This document shows positions 21,279-29,043 of a stretch of DNA of 34,341 bases, in pieces. This DNA is from J051 sp040289295 (GTDB lineage Bacteria; Armatimonadota; Fimbriimonadia; Fimbriimonadales; ATM1). The DNA lies in the NCBI GenBank assembly GCA_040289295.1, contig PSLA01000022.1:1-34341 (forward strand). The letters are read 5' to 3'. The position numbers and the translations under genes are program-made. Within the stretch, counting starts at the first letter, position 1, and every line of letters starts with the position of its first letter. Under the pieces are notes generated by a model. The model searched no databases and was not told the origin of the DNA. It saw only the letters and a list, made by a program, of their open reading frames with translations.

Positions 21279-23210
21279 TCAAAGCGCCAGGCGCGTTGTG
21301 CTCGTGATGTCCACGAACCGCGCGCACAGCCGTTTGGTGGGAACGCGCCAGCCGAACCTCGGGCTGAACTCCCCCGGTTCCACGCGCCACGGCTCAAGAC
21401 CCTCGGACCGCAGCACCAGCCGACTCTCGTTCAGCGACAGCTTCGCCTCACAAGCGCTCAGAGACACCTCCACATCGGGACCCAGCACAAAGACTAGCTC
21501 CGCGTCAGAGCCTGCCACCCGGTCCTCGATCACGATCTGGCCACTCTCGAACGACACACGCCGCCAGTGGCGCTCACCGGTGTACCACTGAACCTCATAC
21601 CCTTCCCCCTCCTTCACCACCCCCGCCTTCCTGCCCCATAGAAACGGCCCACAGTTCTCGCTTTGGTTCCTTCCCCCGAAGTTCACAGTGCTATGCCACG
21701 GTGTCGACCGGAACCGATCACGCGCCGCCCTGTCCTCGTGATACGCGTACGTCCCAGGATCCGCGATAAGAGGCTCACCACCTATGTACAGAACTACGGA
21801 CAGAGCGTCCGCGTGTCCGTGAGCGGCTATGCTTCCAAACCCAACAGGCCCGTGGTCCCATAGCAGAACCACCTCCCCCTGCCTCCAGATCGTGTAGCCT
21901 CCTTCCGGAAAGACCCTCTCTCCGTCTGAAGCTACAGAGACCTCACTGTCGCCTTCGCCAAATAGAAGCGCAGCCAGACACCCAGATGTCCCGCTCAGCC
22001 GCGGCGCCCCCAACCACGCCGCAAGGCAGTTCCCCACAAGATCCAGACGGCTGTTTCCCTCCGCGGGCAGAAGTACACGTCCGTCGTCCTCATCCCCCAC
22101 CGAAGGAACCTCACCATTGGCAAGGCGAACCGCCCGCGCGAACTCCAGCGATGCCGCTAATCGCTCCACCATCATCTGAGGAACGGCCAGGCCCCGTTTC
22201 TGTCCTGCCGCCATCCCGGTGAGGACCAATTCCCACACGAACGGCATGTACCGGAATGCCTGTTCCGCGGGTGTTCCGTCAGGGTGAACCTGCGCGGTGA
22301 CGGCATGCCCCAGATCCTGCCACGCAGCGCAAAGGATCCGCTGCCAGTTCACCTTCCGGTCGCCGCCTCGCACCCCAGCAAGGCACGAAGCGACCACGAC
22401 GATCCCCGAGAGTTCCGCCACCAGGTGGTTGTTGCCGCTAGACCCGATGCTCAGATGTGTACGCAGGTGCAACGCCTGTTGAACGCACAGCCCCAGCGCT
22501 GCCTCCAGCACCTCCTGCGGAACCCCCCTGCCCGCACGCAAAAGCAACGACAACGAGTATAGGATCACCACGTTCCGGATCCCTTGCTCAATCCCGCTCG
22601 CGTGCTGGATGCCATGCCCCAGAGGGTTCCGCCTGCAAAAGTCCAGCAGCCACCTTTCCAGCCGCTCCGCAAACTCATCTTCCCCAGACACCGCGTAGCA
22701 CACCGCCAACGTGTGAAGGAACGTCAGCCTCCCCACCTCCCATGCCCACTTCGCGCCACCCGCCAGGTCGCTACGCCGGAATTCGATCATCTTTGAAGGC
22801 GCGTCTGGCCATTCCTCACCGCTTAGCCCGTTCGCACGCCAGTTCGGAGGATCCGACAACTTCACCTCAACACCGAACAGCCGCCAACTGCCCCCCAAAA
22901 GTCGCTCCCCTTCCCGGAGACTGCAGACCAATGGAGAGCGAGCGTCTTGCGAGCCAAGGAGGAGAGAAGCACCCTCACCCAACCCATGCCCCAAGCCACC
23001 GATCCGAAACCGGACTTCGTCCCAGTTCACGCCAGAGAGCAACTCCCCGCACGCCTCCCGCGCGCCCATCCTCGCCCAAGAAGGCGTGTACAGGCGGTCA
23101 CGGAGCGCGATGCCTGTGCGGTGAAGAATCTCCCGGGCACCCATCGCCCCAAGGCGGCGGAACTTCCAGGAGAGGGTCGCGGTGAGGCGGATTTCACCTT
23201 GCTCGGTCAT
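21279..23210 (-). CDS. Heparinase II/III family protein
   Basis: 643 residues from the ATG at 23210 (a GTG at 23228 is possible; neither has a clear ribosome binding site). The start LSWKFRRLGAMGAREILHR is typical of the alginate lyase/heparinase II/III proteins found in polysaccharide loci. A helical toroid follows (LDFCRRNPLGHGIQHASGIEQGIR, SIGSSGNNHLVAELSG), then the beta domain with GPVGFGSIAAHGHADALSVVLYIGGEPLIADPGTY and STPWHSTVNFGGRNQS, which holds the usual Tyr/His candidates. No signal peptide is seen. Residues about 86-93 (SQDARSPL) come from a family A repeat in frame. It probably trims or modifies an acidic exopolysaccharide. Confidence 0.88.
   Translation of the reverse strand: MTEQGEIRLTATLSWKFRRLGAMGAREILHRTGIALRDRLYTPSWARMGAREACGELLSGVNWDEVRFRIGGLGHGLGEGASLLLGSQDARSPLVCSLREGERLLGGSWRLFGVEVKLSDPPNWRANGLSGEEWPDAPSKMIEFRRSDLAGGAKWAWEVGRLTFLHTLAVCYAVSGEDEFAERLERWLLDFCRRNPLGHGIQHASGIEQGIRNVVILYSLSLLLRAGRGVPQEVLEAALGLCVQQALHLRTHLSIGSSGNNHLVAELSGIVVVASCLAGVRGGDRKVNWQRILCAAWQDLGHAVTAQVHPDGTPAEQAFRYMPFVWELVLTGMAAGQKRGLAVPQMMVERLAASLEFARAVRLANGEVPSVGDEDDGRVLLPAEGNSRLDLVGNCLAAWLGAPRLSGTSGCLAALLFGEGDSEVSVASDGERVFPEGGYTIWRQGEVVLLWDHGPVGFGSIAAHGHADALSVVLYIGGEPLIADPGTYAYHEDRAARDRFRSTPWHSTVNFGGRNQSENCGPFLWGRKAGVVKEGEGYEVQWYTGERHWRRVSFESGQIVIEDRVAGSDAELVFVLGPDVEVSLSACEAKLSLNESRLVLRSEGLEPWRVEPGEFSPRFGWRVPTKRLCARFVDITSTTRLAL
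22931..22955 (+). repeat. Family A repeat inside the heparinase gene
   Basis: ATGGAGAGCGAGCGT then CTTGCGAGCC, three or four changes from the consensus. It is read on the minus strand in frame as GSQDARSPL within the heparinase-like protein. Confidence 0.75.
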
Positions 23211-23254
23211 GGACGCGATTATGCCCACCGGCGGGTGTCATACTCTCGCCCGGC

Positions 23255-24400
23255 ATGGGAACAGCGCCCTGTGTGCTCGTGGTATGCGGCACCCGTCCAG
23301 ACGCCATCAAGCTGGCGCCCGTCGTTCTGCAACTAAAGGAGCAGCCGTCCGTGGAAACGGTTGTTGTGGGGACCGGGCAGCACCGCGAGATGCTCGACCA
23401 AGTTCTTTCGGTATTCTCGATTTCCCTCGACGAGAACTACGGCGTGATGCAAAAGCGGTCGGACCTAGCGCGCCTGACGTCTGCGATTCTCGAGAGGCTG
23501 GACGACACACTGGAGCGCAGGAAACCGGCTGTGGTCGTCGCCCAGGGGGACACAACAACGACCTTTGTGGCGTCCTTGGCTGCGTTCTATCGCCGCGTTC
23601 CGTTCGCCCACGTCGAGGCGGGCCTCCGCACGCCGACGATTGACCGGCCCTTTCCCGAAGAATTCAACCGAAGGGCGACCAGCCTCCTCACCACCCTCTA
23701 CTTCGCACCCACGCAACGAGCCGCAAACAACCTCCGAAGGGAGGGCGTGAACGAAAGGAACATCCTCATCACCGGCAACACATCCATCGACGCTCTGCGC
23801 ATCGCCCTCCAACGCGCACCTAAACCCCCTCACCGAAAGGGACGCATGCTCCTTGTTACCACCCATCGCCGCGAGAACTGGGGCGAGCCACAAAGACGCA
23901 TCGCAACAGCCATCAGAACCCTGCTCCAACGCTTTCCCGACACCTACGCCGTCCTGCCCATGCACCCCAACCCCATTGTCCGCCAGGTGCTCCAAACCGA
24001 GCTGGAGGGAGGGCGAGCGTCTCGCGAGCCAAAGCGTGTCGAACTGATCGAGCCACCCGACTATCTGGGCTTTGCCGCTCTCATGGCGCAGGCGCATCTC
24101 ATCCTAACCGACTCCGGCGGAGTGCAGGAGGAAGCGCCTTCGCTCGGCAAGCCCGTGCTTGTCCTGAGGGAGGAGACGGAGCGCCCCGAGGGCGTCGATG
24201 CCGGCGCGGCAATCCTGGTTGGCACGGAAGAGGAGCGAATCGTTCACGAGGCTTCTCGGCTGCTGCAGAATGACGCGGCATATCATGCGGTCGCTCAGGT
24301 TCGCAACCCGTACGGCGATGGGCACGCTGCGGAGCGAATCGTCGCGGCGCTGATCGAACGCTTCGCGCCGCCCTCTCCCTCCGGGAGAGGGCTGGGGTGA
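23255..24400 (+). CDS. wecB: UDP-N-acetylglucosamine 2-epimerase (non-hydrolysing)
   Basis: 381 residues from the ATG at 23255. VVCGTRPDAIKLAPVV, GTGQHREMLDQVL, VVAQGDTTTTF, FAHVEAGLRT, PFPEEFNRR, ITGNTSIDAL, VTTHRRENWGE, and ILTDSGGVQEEAPSLGKPVLVLREETERPEG cover the family motifs including the acidic and His residues used in catalysis. It interconverts UDP-GlcNAc and UDP-ManNAc. Residues 251-259 (GGRASREP) come from a family A repeat between helix and strand, and the last residues PPSPSGRGLG with the stop are encoded by a family B repeat, so the natural C-terminus has been replaced. It is divergent from the heparinase gene with 44 bases between. Confidence 0.95.
   Translation: MGTAPCVLVVCGTRPDAIKLAPVVLQLKEQPSVETVVVGTGQHREMLDQVLSVFSISLDENYGVMQKRSDLARLTSAILERLDDTLERRKPAVVVAQGDTTTTFVASLAAFYRRVPFAHVEAGLRTPTIDRPFPEEFNRRATSLLTTLYFAPTQRAANNLRREGVNERNILITGNTSIDALRIALQRAPKPPHRKGRMLLVTTHRRENWGEPQRRIATAIRTLLQRFPDTYAVLPMHPNPIVRQVLQTELEGGRASREPKRVELIEPPDYLGFAALMAQAHLILTDSGGVQEEAPSLGKPVLVLREETERPEGVDAGAAILVGTEEERIVHEASRLLQNDAAYHAVAQVRNPYGDGHAAERIVAALIERFAPPSPSGRGLG
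24006..24030 (+). repeat. Family A repeat inside wecB
   Basis: AGGGAGGGCGAGCGT then CTCGCGAGCC, an exact consensus copy read in frame as EGGRASREP. In other WecB proteins this loop, just before the VxLIEPxDYLxF strand, is shorter. Confidence 0.85.
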
Positions 24401-24403
24401 GGG
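24370..24403. repeat. Family B repeat forming the 3' end of wecB
   Basis: GCCCTCTCCCT-CC-GGGAGAGGGC then TGGGGTGAGGG. The wecB frame reads through it as PSPSGRGLG and stops at its TGA (24398-24400). Confidence 0.85.
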
Positions 24404-24405
24404 CG

Positions 24406-26130
24406 CTAAGTCTCTTCTTCCGCTCGCATCCGTGGAAAGGCAACCGTGGCGCACACGCGTCCGCTGCTCATTCCCATCTGAAAGCCTCCGCCGACGGCGC
24501 GAGAGAGCTCGGCAACGATTTTCAAGCCGAGGTGACTCTCTCGATCAATGGAAAAGCCCTTCGGCAACGGCTTCCCATCGTTGTATACCTTTAGAAACGC
24601 TTTTTCGCCTTCGACTCCTATTCCGATGTCAATTCCACCTTGCCTCGCGTTGCGGAAACCATGCTCTACGGCGTTCATCAACAGCTCGTTCAGAATCAGA
24701 GCGATCTGCGTTGCGTGGTGCGGGCTCATCGGAAAGTCCTCGCCGGAAACCCTGATTCGCAAGTGCGCGCCCTTGCGCACGAACGACTGCGCGCAATGCT
24801 GCGCCAACACCTCCGCCACCGCCCTGATCCCGATTCGGTCCAAATCCTCACGGCTCAGCAGGTCATGTACGCTGGCAATCGCCTGGATTCGGTGGATGCT
24901 GTCTTCGATCACCTCCTCCACCGTCGAAGCGCGGCCCTCCGCCAACTCGAGCCGAAGCAGGCTCACGATCTGCTGCAGGCTGTTCTTCACCCGGTGATGC
25001 AGCTCCTGCATCAGCGTCGTCCTGACCTGCAACTTCGCGTGCTCGATGGCGACCGCGGCTTGGCGGACGAGCGACTCCAAGATTCCCACTTCGCTGCGGC
25101 TGAACCGATGAACCTGGTCGAGATAGCAGGTCAGCACGCCGATGGGCTTGTCTCGAAAGAACATCGGAACGCAAGCCATCGAGCGCAAGCCTTGCGCCTC
25201 CGCAAGATCGGCACCGATGTACTCCTCTGATGTGAGAATGTCTTCACAAACCATCGTCTGGCCCGTTTCGATCGCCTTGCCGGCGAAGCTCTCGCCCACT
25301 TGGATACTGCGCTTTTTGCGATACGCGAAGTGTTCCGACTGCGTGGCGCGCAGCACCAACTCTTTCCGCTGCTCGTCTAAGAGTCGAACGGTAACTACCT
25401 TGTAGTTCAGTCGCTCGGCCACGAACGAGACCAGCAACTGCAAGATCTCTTCAAGATAGGGGCTACTCGCGATCACCTGGCCAACTTCCGACACCGCTTC
25501 CAAGCGTTTCGCCCGGTGCTCAAGGGTGGCGACGCGAGACTGATACCGGATCGCTTGCGCAATCTGCTCCGCGATACTCTCCAGGATGTGCGCTTCCCCT
25601 GCACTATAATCGTACGGTCGAAAAGTGCGCACGTTCACGGCGCCAAGCAGCTCCCCACCGGCGATCAATGGAACGCACAATAGGCTCTGCCAGCGACGTT
25701 CCTCCAATCCTGGGTACTCGAGATAGCGGGGGTCGTTCCAGGGCTCGGAGTGGATCACCACCGGCTTTCGATGCTGTACCGCCCAGCCGGTGATCCCTTG
25801 CCCGACTGCAATAGAGACCCGACCCGCCTTCTCTGGGGCGTCCGTGTCCGCGGCGAGCGTGAGACGCGAACCACCTTCGTCGAGAAGCAAGATCTGCGCC
25901 GTGTCCGTGTGGGTTACGTCTCGAATGACTTCGAGAAGGTCGTACAGCACCTCAGGGCCCGGATCCCGCTGCTCAAGCATGCGACCGATCCGCTGCATCG
26001 CCGTGATCACGGAGTCGCGCTCGGTGATCTGCTGCCTCAAGCGCTCGACCTCTTGAGCGATCCGCTCCTGCTCATCCTTGGGGCGGCAGCGTTGTGGCCA
26101 GCGGCGGCGGAGTCGATCCTTGCGAGGCAT
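24406..26130 (-). CDS. Sensor histidine kinase with two GAF domains (HisKA_2 type)
   Basis: 574 residues, soluble. A coiled region (20-50) leads into a first GAF domain (about 50-195: VGQGITGWAVQHRKPVVIH, LLCVPLIAGGELLGAVNV) and a second (about 212-365: VGESFAGKAIETGQTMVCED, SMACVPMFFRDKPIGVLTCY). The dimerisation/phosphorylation helix is HisKA_2 type with MQELHHRVKNSLQQIVSLL (His378/379), followed by a HATPase_c domain (LILNELLMNAVEHGF, VYNDGKPLP, LGLKIV). The architecture is like PdtaS. The ligand of the GAF domains is not evident. It lies 12 bases after feoB on the same strand. No dedicated regulator is adjacent; the receiver at 2415 is a candidate partner only by presence. Confidence 0.92.
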   Translation of the reverse strand: MPRKDRLRRRWPQRCRPKDEQERIAQEVERLRQQITERDSVITAMQRIGRMLEQRDPGPEVLYDLLEVIRDVTHTDTAQILLLDEGGSRLTLAADTDAPEKAGRVSIAVGQGITGWAVQHRKPVVIHSEPWNDPRYLEYPGLEERRWQSLLCVPLIAGGELLGAVNVRTFRPYDYSAGEAHILESIAEQIAQAIRYQSRVATLEHRAKRLEAVSEVGQVIASSPYLEEILQLLVSFVAERLNYKVVTVRLLDEQRKELVLRATQSEHFAYRKKRSIQVGESFAGKAIETGQTMVCEDILTSEEYIGADLAEAQGLRSMACVPMFFRDKPIGVLTCYLDQVHRFSRSEVGILESLVRQAAVAIEHAKLQVRTTLMQELHHRVKNSLQQIVSLLRLELAEGRASTVEEVIEDSIHRIQAIASVHDLLSREDLDRIGIRAVAEVLAQHCAQSFVRKGAHLRIRVSGEDFPMSPHHATQIALILNELLMNAVEHGFRNARQGGIDIGIGVEGEKAFLKVYNDGKPLPKGFSIDRESHLGLKIVAELSRAVGGGFQMGMSSGRVCATVAFPRMRAEEET

Positions 26131-26142
26131 CGCCCTTTGAGT

Positions 26143-28278
26143 TTAGCCGACTACGCGACCAACCTGGTGGACCAATACGGCGAAACCGTATGCTAACAGC
26201 GTCATGTACGCGAACATGAACACCGGCCACTTCCATGAGTTCGTCTCTCGGCGAACAACAGCCAGCGTAGATGTGCACTGGCAACAGAGCGCGAAGAACA
26301 CCATAACGCCTATCGCCGTCCAGGGCGTGATCAGCAGCGAGCCGTCGGGCCAAATGGCTTTCGAGAGCGCGTGCCGAAGGTCTACGTTGTCCTCAGAAAC
26401 CTCGCCACCGAGCGCGAAGATGATTCCGAGCGCGGGCACGACCACCTCGCGCGCCGGGAATGCGGCGAGGATGCCGGTCGTGAGCCGCCAATCGAAGCCG
26501 GCCGGTGCGAACGCCGGTTCGATAGCGCGACCGATACGCCCCATGTAGGAATCGCGAATATGTCGGCTTTGAACGTACGTCTCTTCCGTCATCGCCTCGC
26601 GTTCCACCGCGGGCAGCCGCGCGTATTGAAAACGGTACTCATCCATTGCCCGCTCATCCCGGGGGAAGTAAAGCAGCCCCCAAACGACGATCGTCATCAC
26701 GAAAATAATGCGACCCGCGGTGTTCACAAAAATCTTGCCTCGGTTGTACATCGTAAGGCCAATGTCGCGCCATTTCGGCCATTGGTAAGGAGGCAACTCA
26801 AGAACGAACGGCAGGCGCCTGCCCTTGAACACCGAGCGATTCAGGATGAAGACAATCGGAATCGCCACGACCGCCCCAACCATGTGCATGCCGAACAGTG
26901 CCACGCCCGCCCACAACGGACCGAACTGCGGCTCTATAACCGCTCCGATGAAAAGGATGTACACCGGCAAGCGCGCGCTGCAACTCATCAATGGAGCGAC
27001 CAAAATCGTCGCGAGGCGACTCTTCGCGTCAGGCATGACGCGCGCGGCCATGATGCCGGGTATCGCGCATGCGAAGCTGGAAAGCAACGGGACAAACGCC
27101 CGCCCATTCAATCCGCACCAGCCGAGCAGCCGGTCCATGAGAAACGAGGCACGCGCAAGATAGCCGGTGCCCTCGAGAAAGGCAATGAAGAAAAACAGAA
27201 TCAAAATCTGCGGCAGGAAAACCATCACCGAGCCGACGCCGGTGATGACTCCATCCACCACGAGCGACTGCAAGGCAGGAGTGCTCGCCAGGAGCGGCGA
27301 AACCAGATCGCCCAGCCACCCGAACAACGCATCTATCGCATTCATCGCGGGCGCAGCAAACGAATAGATGGACTGGAACATCACAAACATGATGCCGAGA
27401 AACGCAACAAGCCCAAAGACGCGATGCGTCAGGATGTAGTCCATTCGGTCAGTCGTCGTCCATCGCTTGCCGGGCGTCTTGTCGAGGAGAACTGCATCGG
27501 CAACTTCTGCCGCCCAATCGTAGCGGGCGGCGATGTCCGGGTCCCCCTCGGGCGCAGCCTCGTGAACTGCGGCGCGCAACTCCGGAATCTCGTCTACGCT
27601 TCGGCGCAGTTCGCTAAACCGATCGGTCAACCCCTCAAAGACCTCCGCCGATGCGACATCCACGCCGCTCCGCGCGAGGCGATCCTTCAGATTCTCGATG
27701 CGGCGGCTGAGGAACTCCTGGTGCCGGCGTCGAGCAGGGCGCGCGTGGATCAGGTTCGCCTCGATTGCATCGAGCAGTTCGCGAATGCCTCGACCTTTGT
27801 GCGCCACCACGGGGATGACGTCCACCCCAAGTTCGGCAGCAAGCGCGTCCACATCAATGGTGCGTCCTCGGCGCTGGGCAACGTCGGTCATCGTTAGCGC
27901 CACAACGATCGGAGTCGGCCCATCCGCCAGTTGGCTAAAAAAGAACAGGTTGCGCTCAAGGTTGTCCGCGTCCATGACACAGACGAGCACATCGGGGGCA
28001 CGCTCGATGCTGCCGCTGATCGCCTGGACGGCAACGATCTCATCCTCCGTCGTCGCCTGCAGGCTGTACAAGCCAGGGACATCCACGACCTCGAGCACCC
28101 GGTCTCCCGAGCGAACCTTTCCCGACACACGCTCTACCGTAACGCCCGGGTAGTTTGCAACGCGCTGGTGCCTGCCGGTTAGCCTGTTGAAGATTGAAGT
28201 CTTGCCCGAGTTAGGATTGCCCACGAGGGCAACGATGGGTGCGTTAGTGTGCGTCTGAGTTGTCCGGTGACAAGGCAT
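26143..28278 (-). CDS. feoB: Ferrous iron transporter FeoB
   Basis: 711 residues. The N-terminal G domain has G1 GNPNSGKTS (20-28), G2 with VTVER, G3 DVPGLYSL, and the G5-like VVAHKGRG. The G4 position reads TMTD (129-132) instead of the usual NxxD. After the helical spacer the membrane part carries the Gate motifs LLSSFACAIPGIMAAR and LMSCSARLPVYILFIGA, and the C-terminal segment ends with VMVFFALCCQCTSTLAVVRRE. It imports Fe(II) across the inner membrane. It starts eight bases after feoA and is followed by a histidine kinase gene. Confidence 0.97.
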   Translation of the reverse strand: MPCHRTTQTHTNAPIVALVGNPNSGKTSIFNRLTGRHQRVANYPGVTVERVSGKVRSGDRVLEVVDVPGLYSLQATTEDEIVAVQAISGSIERAPDVLVCVMDADNLERNLFFFSQLADGPTPIVVALTMTDVAQRRGRTIDVDALAAELGVDVIPVVAHKGRGIRELLDAIEANLIHARPARRRHQEFLSRRIENLKDRLARSGVDVASAEVFEGLTDRFSELRRSVDEIPELRAAVHEAAPEGDPDIAARYDWAAEVADAVLLDKTPGKRWTTTDRMDYILTHRVFGLVAFLGIMFVMFQSIYSFAAPAMNAIDALFGWLGDLVSPLLASTPALQSLVVDGVITGVGSVMVFLPQILILFFFIAFLEGTGYLARASFLMDRLLGWCGLNGRAFVPLLSSFACAIPGIMAARVMPDAKSRLATILVAPLMSCSARLPVYILFIGAVIEPQFGPLWAGVALFGMHMVGAVVAIPIVFILNRSVFKGRRLPFVLELPPYQWPKWRDIGLTMYNRGKIFVNTAGRIIFVMTIVVWGLLYFPRDERAMDEYRFQYARLPAVEREAMTEETYVQSRHIRDSYMGRIGRAIEPAFAPAGFDWRLTTGILAAFPAREVVVPALGIIFALGGEVSEDNVDLRHALSKAIWPDGSLLITPWTAIGVMVFFALCCQCTSTLAVVRRETNSWKWPVFMFAYMTLLAYGFAVLVHQVGRVVG

Positions 28279-28286
28279 TTCAGCGT

Positions 28287-28538
28287 TCAGTTGCTGGGCT
28301 CAAGGACGAACGATGCCGCCTCGGCGCGCCGCAGACAGAGGCGATAGCCCCTTAGTGCGATCTCGATCGGATCGCCCAGAGGGGCAACTCTAACGACTCG
28401 AAACACGGTGCCGGGCGTCAGGCCCAACTCTAGGAGGCGGCGAATCTCCGGCGTATAAGCCAAGACGCCGGCAACCCGGACAGTCATACCGGGTCGGACG
28501 CTCGCGAACCTGATGCCACAAGGACCTTCATTGACCAT
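28287..28538 (-). CDS. feoA: Ferrous iron transport protein A (FeoA)
   Basis: 83 residues, SH3-like fold: RPGMTVRVAGVLAYTPEIRRLLELGLTPGTVFRVVRVAPLGDPIEIALRGYRLCLRRAEA is the standard FeoA pattern (Gly-rich turn before LGLTPG, then DPIEI). The ATG at 28538 has no ribosome binding site; TAATCT seven bases upstream could be a -10 of a nearly leaderless message. It helps FeoB at the membrane. A palindromic candidate operator lies 33 bases upstream. Confidence 0.93.
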   Translation of the reverse strand: MVNEGPCGIRFASVRPGMTVRVAGVLAYTPEIRRLLELGLTPGTVFRVVRVAPLGDPIEIALRGYRLCLRRAEAASFVLEPSN

Positions 28539-28571
28539 TGTGTCAAGATTACCCCATTCGTCATGCCCTGC

Positions 28572-28589
28572 GTATGACGTCGGTCATAC
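28572..28589. promoter_or_regulatory. Candidate operator of feoAB (inverted repeat)
   Basis: GTATGAC-GTCG-GTCATAC, a perfect seven-base inverted repeat with a four-base spacer, 33 bases before the feoA start. A further half-site, GTCATGC (28560-28566), lies between it and the gene. The position suits a metal-responsive repressor such as a DtxR/MntR- or Fur-type protein, though the sequence does not match their best-known boxes. Confidence 0.5.
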
Positions 28590-28673
28590 CAGAACGGGAA
28601 CCAACACCCAAAATCAGGGAGCGTGAGCGTCCTCGCCAACACCAAGCCGCCGGGCGGTGACGGTCGTGCCGTA

Positions 28674-28697
28674 GGCTCGCGAGACGCCCGCCCTCCT
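28674..28697 (-). repeat. Family A repeat
   Basis: GGCTCGCGAGACG then CCCGCCCTCCT on the plus strand, an inverted copy with one change in the core. It is in direct orientation with the copy 38 bases to the right. Confidence 0.8.
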
Positions 28698-28711
28698 GTC
28701 AGTGGGGTGCG

Positions 28712-28736
28712 GGCTCGCGAGACGCTCGCCCTCCCT
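28712..28736 (-). repeat. Family A repeat
   Basis: GGCTCGCGAGACG then CTCGCCCTCCCT on the plus strand, an exact consensus copy in minus orientation. Confidence 0.85.
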
Positions 28737-28978
28737 TCGCCAGCAGAGCGACGCAGCAGCCAAAGACCCACGCCTCGAAACGCCGCACGGCGTCATTTTG
28801 CCGCAGCCGCGCGGGGGCCCTCCCTCGACCCGCCGAGGCTAAGCCGCGCAGGAAGGAGTTGAGCAGCAACGAGAAGGTGTCAAGCGACTGTCCTCCATAC
28901 TGGACGCGGAAGCCGAACGTCACCGCGGTGGAACCGGTTGCGCGAGCACGTTCACAGCACCCGCAGCGACTGCAGCCG

Positions 28979-29009
28979 CCCTCTCCCTCCGGAAGAGGGT
29001 CGGAGTGAA
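28979..29009. repeat. Family B repeat (diverged)
   Basis: CCCTCTCCCT-CC-GGAAGAGGG then TCGGAGTGAAG; several changes from the other copies. It lies just past the 3' end of the DUF2993-like gene on the minus strand. Confidence 0.65.
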
Positions 29010-29043
29010 GGAGATAGGACAGCAAAGGGTCTTAGCAATTGAT

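Larger units (their letters stand above)
28590..29043. other. Repeat-rich intergenic region with possible gene remnant
   Basis: No intact gene is supported. The left part holds two family A repeats, the right part one family B repeat. On the minus strand the stretch 28800-28960 has frames such as TAVTFGFRVQYGGQSLDTFSLLL and AVNVLAQPVPP that look partly coding, but they are in different frames and have no start, so they are at most a decayed gene. Confidence 0.4.

Noticed and set aside
22457..23185. Open frame of 242 codons on the plus strand opposite the heparinase gene
   Set aside because: Composition is Pro/Ser/Arg-biased low complexity, typical of a shadow frame.
26371..27897. Long open frame (508 codons) on the plus strand opposite feoB
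   Set aside because: Very rich in Arg, His and Gln with no domain pattern, while the opposite strand encodes an intact FeoB.
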